Shown here: one piece after another, positions 42,909-49,403 of the stretch
How the letters are laid out: each line of letters begins with the position of its first letter
Numbering within the stretch: the first letter of the stretch is position 1
From: an uncultured Paracoccaceae bacterium
Lineage (GTDB): Bacteria; Pseudomonadota; Alphaproteobacteria; Rhodobacterales; Rhodobacteraceae
Reading direction: 5' to 3'
Assembly: GCA_937895435.1 (NCBI GenBank)
Contig: CALAXT010000068.1
Span: 1 to 52,015, forward strand
DNA length: 52,015 nt
Position numbers and translations under genes: made by a program
Notes under the pieces: model-generated
What the model saw: the letters and a program-made list of their open reading frames with translations, nothing else
Told to the model about the DNA's origin: nothing
Database searches by the model: none

Positions 42909-43709
42909 TTACGCGCCCCAGATATAGACGGCCGCAAACAAAAACAGCCAAACCACATCCACAAAGTGCCAATACCAAGCGGCGGCTTCAAAACCCAAGT
43001 GCTGCTCGGGGGTAAAGTGACCTTTGAGCGTGCGCAGCAAGCATACCCCCAGAAAGATCGTGCCGATGATCACGTGAAAACCATGAAACCCAGTCGCCAT
43101 GTAAAAGTTGGCGCCATAGATGTTTCCAGCAAAGCCAAAGGCGGCGTGGCTGTATTCATAGGCTTGGCAAATCGTGAAAAAGACCCCCAGCACGATCGAC
43201 AGCGCCAGACCGTTGACCATATCTTTGCGGTTATTTTCATGCACCAGCGCATGATGGGCCCAAGTGGCGGCCATCCCCGAACACAGCAAAATCAGCGTGT
43301 TGATCAGCGGCAAATGCCAAGGATCAAACGTTTCGATACCAACGGGCGGCCACACGCCGTCAATGGCCGGGCTGTCTGGCCCCATCGGGTACATGGCATG
43401 TTTGAAAAAGCTCCAGAACCAAGCCGCGAAAAACATGACTTCTGACATGATGAACATGATGAAGCCATAGCGCAGGCCGATTCGCACCACAGGCGTGTGA
43501 TCACCATTCTGGCCTTCGGTGACCATTTCCGACCACCAGGCGAACATTACATAAAGCACACCTGCAAGGCCCACCAGGAACATCCACGGGCCCATATCTT
43601 TCATCCAAAGCACGGCCCCAAACAGCATGAAAAACGCCAAGAGTGAGCCGAGGAACGGCCAGATTGAAGGCGGCAAAACGTGATAGTCGTGGTTTTTCTC
43701 ATGAGCCAT
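42909..43709 (-). CDS. ctaE: Cytochrome c oxidase subunit III
   Basis: The 266-residue protein has seven membrane segments and standard subunit III sequences: N-terminal [40 protein letters not shown] with the conserved carboxylate, [20 protein letters not shown] and [19 protein letters not shown] at the end. It stabilises the aa3 oxidase and supports proton uptake. AAGGA precedes the ATG. It is the last gene of ctaC-ctaB-orf-ctaG-ctaE and is closed by a terminator. Confidence 0.98.
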   Translation of the reverse strand: MAHEKNHDYHVLPPSIWPFLGSLLAFFMLFGAVLWMKDMGPWMFLVGLAGVLYVMFAWWSEMVTEGQNGDHTPVVRIGLRYGFIMFIMSEVMFFAAWFWSFFKHAMYPMGPDSPAIDGVWPPVGIETFDPWHLPLINTLILLCSGMAATWAHHALVHENNRKDMVNGLALSIVLGVFFTICQAYEYSHAAFGFAGNIYGANFYMATGFHGFHVIIGTIFLGVCLLRTLKGHFTPEQHLGFEAAAWYWHFVDVVWLFLFAAVYIWGA

Positions 43710-43747
43710 GGTCGGGTCCTTCTGGTGTCGCGCGCGTTGTGATGATG

Positions 43748-44323
43748 TCAGTAAACAGATGTCTGCGGCGCAAGGTCAAGCTTGACTTGTTCCTGCGGCA
43801 AATCAATCTGGTGGAATGTGTAAGACAGCGTGATTTCTTTGATATACTGACCTTCTTCATCGGTCACGATGCTTGGGTCAACGTAAAAGCTGACAGGCAT
43901 TTGCACCCGCTCACCAGGCTGCAAGACCTGTTCTACAAAACAAAAACACGCAATTTTGGTGAAAAACCCACCCGCCTGATCAGGCATCACGTTATAGCTG
44001 GCACTGCCGGCTATGGCGACTTCTGTTGGGTTATAAGCTTCATAAAACGCCAGACCCGTTTCGCCAATACGCAAGGTCATTTCCCGCTGCATCGGCCGAA
44101 ACTTCCATGGCATTTTTGCAGCCAAAGATCCATCAAACCGCACCACGATGGTCTGGTCTAAAATCTCATCAGAGCCAGCGCCGACTTGGGTGGTGCCGCC
44201 AAAGCCCGTAACCCGACAAAACAAATCGTAAAGTGGCACAGCCGCAAACGACAACCCCACCATCACCGCAACGATTCCCGCCAGATATGCGGCCGTGCGG
44301 TTGGCCCCTGACAGCGCGCTCAT
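43748..44323 (-). CDS. ctaG: Cytochrome oxidase copper chaperone CtaG/Cox11
   Basis: The 191-residue protein has one N-terminal membrane anchor (about 10-33) and a periplasmic Ig-like domain with the copper-binding CFC motif, [15 protein letters not shown] (Cys126 and Cys128), plus Cys36 ([13 protein letters not shown]). Cox11 delivers copper to the CuB site of subunit I. The ATG at 44321-44323 overlaps the stop of the small upstream gene (ATGA); the longer frame to 44524 runs through that gene and is not used. Confidence 0.97.
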   Translation of the reverse strand: MSALSGANRTAAYLAGIVAVMVGLSFAAVPLYDLFCRVTGFGGTTQVGAGSDEILDQTIVVRFDGSLAAKMPWKFRPMQREMTLRIGETGLAFYEAYNPTEVAIAGSASYNVMPDQAGGFFTKIACFCFVEQVLQPGERVQMPVSFYVDPSIVTDEEGQYIKEITLSYTFHQIDLPQEQVKLDLAPQTSVY

Positions 44324-44508
44324 TGGTTGTTCTCCGGGATCAGCGACAGTTGCGGCTGATGATCGAATGCCTCTATCATGCCGCCATTGTTCACCTTGAC
44401 CACCGTCAAGCCAAACACCAGCGCCACAAAGGCCAGCAGCGCTAAGGCCACACCCATATTGCGGCCAAAACGGCGGGTGTGAATTTCGTGTTGGGTTCCC
44501 AAAGCCAT
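44320..44508 (-). CDS. Small single-span membrane protein of the cta cluster
   Basis: The 62-residue protein has a charged N-terminus (ALGTQHEIHTRRFGRNMG), one membrane helix (VALALLAFVALVFGLTVVKV) and a short polar tail. It overlaps ctaB by one base (TAATG) and ctaG by four (ATGA), so all three are translationally coupled. A small protein at this position is seen in other alphaproteobacterial aa3 clusters and is sometimes called CoxF or annotated as an assembly protein. Its role is not known; position suggests help in heme or copper delivery to the oxidase. Confidence 0.85.
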   Translation of the reverse strand: MALGTQHEIHTRRFGRNMGVALALLAFVALVFGLTVVKVNNGGMIEAFDHQPQLSLIPENNQ

Positions 44509-45473
44509 TACCAAAAGCCTCCAAAAATTGTCAGAACGCTTGGTGTCAGAAGACGCAGCACATGATCGGCGAGCAACGCCCCAAAAAGCACGAAAAGATA
44601 AAGAAGCGAGAAGCGGAAAAACCGTTTTTCGACAGCATAGCTGTCAGCCTCGGCGGCTGCTTCAGGGCGACGCCAAATCTGCCATGCGCCCAAAACAAAC
44701 CGCAAATTCACTACAACAGCCGTTGCCAGATAGATCGGCCCACCGATTGAGGTAAAGCCCAAGCCTACGGCCACCGGCACCAAAGCCAGCGTGTAAACCA
44801 AGATGTGCGCCCGCGTGACTTTGCGACCATGAGTGACGGTCAGCATCGGCACACCCGCGTTAGAATAATCTTCCTTCATGAACAGCGCCAAAGCCCAGAA
44901 ATGCGGCGGCGTCCACATAAAGATCAAGCCAAACATCAGAACGGATTCAATGCTGATGCCACCCGTGGCCACAGCCCAGCCGATCATCGGAGGAAAAGCC
45001 CCCGCAGCACCACCAATAACGATGTTTTGCGGCGTGGCACGCTTAAGCCACATCGAATAGATCACAGCATAGAAAAAGATCGTGAACGCCAGCAAAGCCG
45101 CTGACAAAAGATTGGCCGCCAATCCAAGCATCACCACCGAGATACCCGAGAGCGCCATACCCAAACCAAGCGCCTCACCCGCGGTGACCTTGCCTGCGGG
45201 AACAGGCCGCGATTTTGTGCGCCGCATCACGACATCAATATCTGCATCCCACCACATATTCAAAGCGCCAGAAGCGCCAGCACCCAGTGCGATAAAAACA
45301 ATGGCCGCCAATCCAACAACCGGGTGCACAGACACCGGCGCCACCAAAAGGCCAACCAGTGCGGTGAACACCACAAGCGACATCACACGCGGCTTGAGCA
45401 GCGCAACGTAATCACCAAAGCTTGCCTCATAGGGTTGGCCTGCCTCGGGAACGTAGGTCTGTGTATCTGTCAT
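44508..45473 (-). CDS. ctaB: Heme o synthase (protoheme IX farnesyltransferase)
   Basis: The 321-residue UbiA-family enzyme attaches a farnesyl group to heme b, giving heme o, the precursor of heme a. The prenyl diphosphate/Mg motif NMWWDADIDVVMRRTKSRP is present, with the second aspartate-rich region around FMKEDYSNAGVPMLTV, and about nine membrane helices. AAGGG precedes ATG 45471-45473; the longer reading to 45515 lacks a site. It lies 73 bp after ctaC, with a hairpin in the gap. Confidence 0.97.
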   Translation of the reverse strand: MTDTQTYVPEAGQPYEASFGDYVALLKPRVMSLVVFTALVGLLVAPVSVHPVVGLAAIVFIALGAGASGALNMWWDADIDVVMRRTKSRPVPAGKVTAGEALGLGMALSGISVVMLGLAANLLSAALLAFTIFFYAVIYSMWLKRATPQNIVIGGAAGAFPPMIGWAVATGGISIESVLMFGLIFMWTPPHFWALALFMKEDYSNAGVPMLTVTHGRKVTRAHILVYTLALVPVAVGLGFTSIGGPIYLATAVVVNLRFVLGAWQIWRRPEAAAEADSYAVEKRFFRFSLLYLFVLFGALLADHVLRLLTPSVLTIFGGFW

Positions 45474-45505
45474 GGTGGCCCTTTCCGTGCGCGGCGCGTG
45501 GCGCG

Positions 45506-45532
45506 GGCCGGGCAAAATGCCAGGGCCCGGCC
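45506..45532. repeat. Hairpin in the ctaC-ctaB gap
   Basis: GGCCGGGC (45506-45513) and GCCCGGCC (45525-45532) are exact reverse complements around an 11-base loop in the 73-bp intercistronic gap. There is no T-run, so it is more likely an mRNA-stabilising or processing hairpin that adjusts subunit II output relative to the assembly factors than a full terminator. Confidence 0.45.
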
Positions 45533-45546
45533 ATCACAGCGCATGC

Positions 45547-46413
45547 TCAGTTGTTCAGCGCGACATCCATCGGCAGCGCAGTGCCGGCATATTCAGCCTT
45601 GGCGCCTTCCAGCCATGCGGCATAGACCTCTTCACTGACGACTTTTACAGTAATCGGCATGTAAGCATGTGCCTGACCACACAAAGATGTGCACTGGCCG
45701 AAATAGACGCCCTCTTTCTCAGCTTTGAACCACAGCTGCGACAAACGCCCCGGAACACCACTTTGCATCACACCAAAGGCCGGCATGGCCCAAGCGTGGA
45801 TAACGTCAGCGCCGGTCACCTGCACAACAATCGTCTTGTTGACCGGCACAACCATGGCCGTGTCGGTCGCCAACAGATATTCTTGCTGCGAATAGCCGTT
45901 CGCCTCAAGATCTTCGCGGGCCAGCATATAGCTGTCAAAACCAAATTCCTGATCGGGGTATTCGTAGCTCCAATACCACTGATGGCCTGTCGCTTTGATC
46001 ACAATATCGCCAGCTGGAATTTCCTGCTGCTTAAACAGGATAGGCAACGAAAACGATCCAATGAACACCAGAATCAAAATTGGCACCACCGTCCACGCCA
46101 CTTCCAACGGCGAATTGTGCGTGAACGTGGCAGACTTTGGGTTACTGCGGCGGTTGTAACGCACGGCAATAATCACCAAAAGCACAGTGACCAAGGCGGT
46201 GATCGCAGTGATGATGAACATCACCATGCCATCCAGCCACTGCAAATCCCGCGCAAGCTCGGTGGCTGCGGGCTGAAAGCCCATACCGCCCGGCTGTGGC
46301 GCACCGATAATTTCCAGATCTGGCAGGGCCATTGTCTGCGCAAAAGCGGACAAAGACGACACCATCAACGCACCCGCAGCAAGAGCACCTGAAACAAACG
46401 AGGGTTTACGCAT
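45547..46413 (-). CDS. ctaC: Cytochrome c oxidase subunit II with altered CuA loop
   Basis: The 288-residue protein has a signal peptide (to about residue 25, AFA-Q), two membrane helices (about 63-84 and 105-125), and a cupredoxin domain with the CuA centre. Seen ligands are His206 (DVIHAWAMPAFGV), Cys241, Cys245, His249 and Met252 (QCTSLCGQAHAYMPI), and the aromatic GHQWYWSYEY for electron entry from cytochrome c. In the usual CSELCG loop the residue between the cysteines is a glutamate whose side chain also binds Mg; here it is Ser243. It heads the cta cluster, divergent from tldD. Confidence 0.96.
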   Translation of the reverse strand: MRKPSFVSGALAAGALMVSSLSAFAQTMALPDLEIIGAPQPGGMGFQPAATELARDLQWLDGMVMFIITAITALVTVLLVIIAVRYNRRSNPKSATFTHNSPLEVAWTVVPILILVFIGSFSLPILFKQQEIPAGDIVIKATGHQWYWSYEYPDQEFGFDSYMLAREDLEANGYSQQEYLLATDTAMVVPVNKTIVVQVTGADVIHAWAMPAFGVMQSGVPGRLSQLWFKAEKEGVYFGQCTSLCGQAHAYMPITVKVVSEEVYAAWLEGAKAEYAGTALPMDVALNN

Positions 46414-46608
46414 TCTTCTGTTCCCGTTCCTTTTGACAACCGCTTGTGCGGCGGACCTTGCCCGTAACTCGGCAAAAGGCCATTGTTTGTGACCCGTCTA
46501 AAACCATATTATGTGCAGATCGACAAGCAAAAGAGTTGCGGCATACAGCCGCTGTTACGCAATCTTGCGTTTTAAGCCACCCCGCGCACGGCGCGAGAAA
46601 GCCCCACC
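46414..46608. promoter_or_regulatory. Divergent ctaC/tldD promoter region
   Basis: This 195-bp gene-free stretch must hold the promoters of both the cta cluster (minus) and tldD (plus). On the minus strand TAATAT (about 46506-46511) is a possible -10 for ctaC, but no good -35 was found at standard spacing. An ACCGCTTGTGCGGCGG-like GC hairpin lies next to the ctaC start. No other gene or repeat was seen. Confidence 0.35.
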
Positions 46609-48030
46609 ATGACCGATACGCCCTTTCGTCCTTTTGATACCCAGCTTGATGAAGACCGCGCACTTGCCATTTTGCGCGAGACGCTGGCGGGTGCTGACGA
46701 TGGAGAGCTGTTTTTGGAACGCAGCCGCTCTGAAGCGTTGGTGCTGGATGATGGCCGCATAAAAACTGCAAGCTATGATGCAACCGAAGGCTTTGGGTTG
46801 CGCGCCGTCCGGGGCGAAGTTGCAGGGTATGCCCATTCCACACAACTGACCGAATCTGCGCTGCGGCGGGCGGCGCAAACGGCACGGCTGGCCGTGGGCG
46901 CGGGCGGCGGTGTTTTGGCCGATGCTCCGCAGGGCACCAACCAGCGGCTTTACGCCGATACCGACCCGATTGCCGATGCAGCTTTTGCGGTGAAAATTGA
47001 TACGCTGCGCGAAATTGATGAATTTTTGCGCGGGCTGGATGGCCGAGTGGTTCAGGTGTCGGCCTCGCTTGCGGCCTCCCTGCAGGAAATTGAAATATTG
47101 CGTCCCGAAGGCCTGCGCCTGCGCGATGTTCGCCCGATGACGCGTTTAAATATCTCAGTGATTGTTGAGCAAAACGGCCGGCGCGAAGGCGGATCGGCGG
47201 GTGGTGGTGGGCGGCACGCGTTGGCAGGGCTGATGGTCGCCGGGCATTGGCAAGCCGTCGCAAAAGAGGCGCTGCGCATTGCGCTGGTAAACCTTGAGGC
47301 CGTTCCCGCCCCTGCGGGCATGATGGATGTCGTGCTCGGCCCCGGCTGGCCGGGCATTTTGCTGCATGAAGCCGTTGGGCATGGGCTAGAGGGCGATTTC
47401 AACCGCAAACAAACTTCGGCATTCGCAGGGCTGATGGGCCAGCGGGTGGCCGCCCCCGGTGTCTTTGTGTTGGATGACGGCACCCTGCCCGACAGACGCG
47501 GCTCAATCAGTATTGATGACGAGGGAACCCCCAGCGCCCGAAATATGCTGATCGAAGACGGTATTTTGGTGGGATATATGCAAGATCGGCAAAATGCCCG
47601 GCTGATGGGGGTGGCGGCAACCGGCAATGGCCGACGCCAAAGCCATGCCCATATCCCGATGCCGCGAATGACAAACACCTATATGCTTGGCGGCGACAGC
47701 GCGCCCGAAGATATTTTGGCTGGGCTGAAAGATGGGATCTATGCGGTGGGCTTTGGCGGCGGGCAGGTTGATATTACCAACGGAAAATTCGTCTTCTCCT
47801 GCACTGAAGCGTATCGTGTGCAAAACGGAAAAATCGGCGCACCTGTCAAAGGGGCCACGCTGATTGGCGATGGCGCAACCGCCCTGAAACAAATCCGCGC
47901 CATCGGCAATGACATGGCGCTCGATCCCGGGATGGGCAACTGTGGTAAGGCCGGGCAATGGGTGCCGGTGGGTGTGGGCCAGCCCACGCTTTTGATCGGC
48001 GGCTTGACGGTGGGCGGCTCGGCCACCTGA
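46609..48030 (+). CDS. tldD: Metalloprotease TldD
   Basis: The 473-residue protein is the catalytic half of the TldD/TldE peptidase. The zinc motif HEAVGHGLEGD (His253, Glu254, His258) is intact, with the preceding GPGWPGILL, and later QSHAHIPMPRMTNTY and the conserved C-terminal cysteine MGNCGKAGQ. TldD/E trims unfolded or modified peptides such as microcin B17 precursor and toxin-antitoxin proteins. No tldE is present in the window. The start has only a weak ribosome-binding site (GAGAAAG). It is divergent from ctaC. Confidence 0.95.
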   Translation: MTDTPFRPFDTQLDEDRALAILRETLAGADDGELFLERSRSEALVLDDGRIKTASYDATEGFGLRAVRGEVAGYAHSTQLTESALRRAAQTARLAVGAGGGVLADAPQGTNQRLYADTDPIADAAFAVKIDTLREIDEFLRGLDGRVVQVSASLAASLQEIEILRPEGLRLRDVRPMTRLNISVIVEQNGRREGGSAGGGGRHALAGLMVAGHWQAVAKEALRIALVNLEAVPAPAGMMDVVLGPGWPGILLHEAVGHGLEGDFNRKQTSAFAGLMGQRVAAPGVFVLDDGTLPDRRGSISIDDEGTPSARNMLIEDGILVGYMQDRQNARLMGVAATGNGRRQSHAHIPMPRMTNTYMLGGDSAPEDILAGLKDGIYAVGFGGGQVDITNGKFVFSCTEAYRVQNGKIGAPVKGATLIGDGATALKQIRAIGNDMALDPGMGNCGKAGQWVPVGVGQPTLLIGGLTVGGSAT

Positions 48031-48126
48031 CCCCAGCCGCCGCCCTTGGCGAAACGAAAGACATTCTTAACCATCCCACGCGATGCTGCGGCCAACAGGC
48101 TGTGCAACAAATGGGGTGGCCCCACG

Positions 48127-49293
48127 ATGAATATTGAACTGTTTTCCCACACCAAAACAAATTTGGCTGCTGGTGATTTTGCGCAGACCAATGAGAGGCA
48201 GCGCCAGATTGATGCGCTGCAACTGATCAGATCCTCGCGGGTCGGGCCTGCGACCTTTCATCGGTTGATGACCGAGTATGGCGGGGCAGCGGCAGCGATT
48301 CGCGCACTGCCAGAAATTGCCGCCACAGCCGGGGTGCGCGATTATGCGCCATGCCCACCCGGCGTGGCCCAGGCGGAATGGAACGCGGGCACCAAATCAG
48401 GTGCACAGCTGTTGGTGTATGGCGCACCAAACTATCCGTCCGGATTGATGGGCCTGCCCGATGCCCCAGCGGTTTTATGGGCCCACGGTCGGTTAGATTT
48501 GCTGGCCCGCCCCATGGTGGCGTTGGTGGGGGCGCGCAATGCCTCAAGCCTTGGGCTGCGCATGGCACGCAAACTGGCCGAAGGGCTGACACAGGCCGGG
48601 GTTGTGGTGGTGTCGGGCTTGGCCCGGGGCATTGATGCCGCGGCCCACGGCGGTGCGCTCACAGGTGGCACCATTGCAGTGCTGGCCGGAGGAATTGATG
48701 TGATTTACCCCGCTGAAAATGCGAAGCTGGCTGATACGATCGCGCGCCAAGGTCTGTGCCTGTCAGAACAGCCCCCCGGCCTTGCGCCACAGGCCCGCCA
48801 CTTTCCCATCCGCAATCGTATCGTATCGGGCCTGTCGCAAGCGGTGATTGTGATTGAGGCCGCTGCCCGCTCGGGCAGCTTATTGACTGCGCGTGATGCC
48901 GCGGATCAAGGCCGCGATGTGATGGCGGTTCCGGGCCATCCATTTGATGCCCGCGCCGCAGGGTGCAACATGTTGCTGCGCGATGGCGCGACCCTGATCC
49001 GTGGGGTTGATGATGTGCTTGAAGCACTGTCACCACTGCTGGGTCAAACGGCAAAGGCAACACCGCACGCCACGCCAAGCGCCGTCGGCCCAGATGAACA
49101 GAGCCGCCCCCCCACGCCACCCGATGGGCTGACCAAGCGCATTTTAGAGTGTCTGGGGCCCAGCCCACTGCCCGAAGATCTGCTGATCCGCGATCTGGGC
49201 GTGCCCCCTGATCTGATGGCCGCAGCGCTTTTGGCGCTGGAGCTTGAGGGCCAGGTGCAACGCCACCCGGGAGGGCTTTTGACGCTGGGCTGA
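48127..49293 (+). CDS. dprA: DNA-processing protein DprA
   Basis: The 388-residue protein loads RecA onto incoming single-stranded DNA and protects it. It has an N-terminal helical/SAM-like part (QLIRSSRVGPATFHRLMTEY), the Rossmann-like core (VALVGARNASSLGLRMARKL, VVSGLARGIDAAAHGGAL, HFPIRNRIVSGLSQ, EAAARSGSLLTARDA and VPGHPFD) and a C-terminal winged-helix (LTKRILECLGPSPLPEDLL). ATG 48127 is preferred; the upstream TTG at 48046 adds 27 residues with no similarity. It lies between tldD (97 bp) and topA (110 bp); a TTGACA hexamer at 49337-49342 may belong to the topA promoter. Confidence 0.95.
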   Translation: MNIELFSHTKTNLAAGDFAQTNERQRQIDALQLIRSSRVGPATFHRLMTEYGGAAAAIRALPEIAATAGVRDYAPCPPGVAQAEWNAGTKSGAQLLVYGAPNYPSGLMGLPDAPAVLWAHGRLDLLARPMVALVGARNASSLGLRMARKLAEGLTQAGVVVVSGLARGIDAAAHGGALTGGTIAVLAGGIDVIYPAENAKLADTIARQGLCLSEQPPGLAPQARHFPIRNRIVSGLSQAVIVIEAAARSGSLLTARDAADQGRDVMAVPGHPFDARAAGCNMLLRDGATLIRGVDDVLEALSPLLGQTAKATPHATPSAVGPDEQSRPPTPPDGLTKRILECLGPSPLPEDLLIRDLGVPPDLMAAALLALELEGQVQRHPGGLLTLG

Positions 49294-49403
49294 CCCGCCA
49301 TCTTGCCGCAGCTTCACCACAGCACAATCGCGCCCATTGACATTCGTTCCTCAATCCGCCCAATTGCGCCCCCTTGAATTCCACTGCATCGCAAGAGGTC
49401 GCC

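Noticed and set aside
45472-46392. 306-codon plus-strand ORF opposite ctaC
   Set aside because: It is the complement of an unambiguous cytochrome oxidase subunit II gene, with low-complexity His/Arg/Gln composition and no ribosome-binding site.
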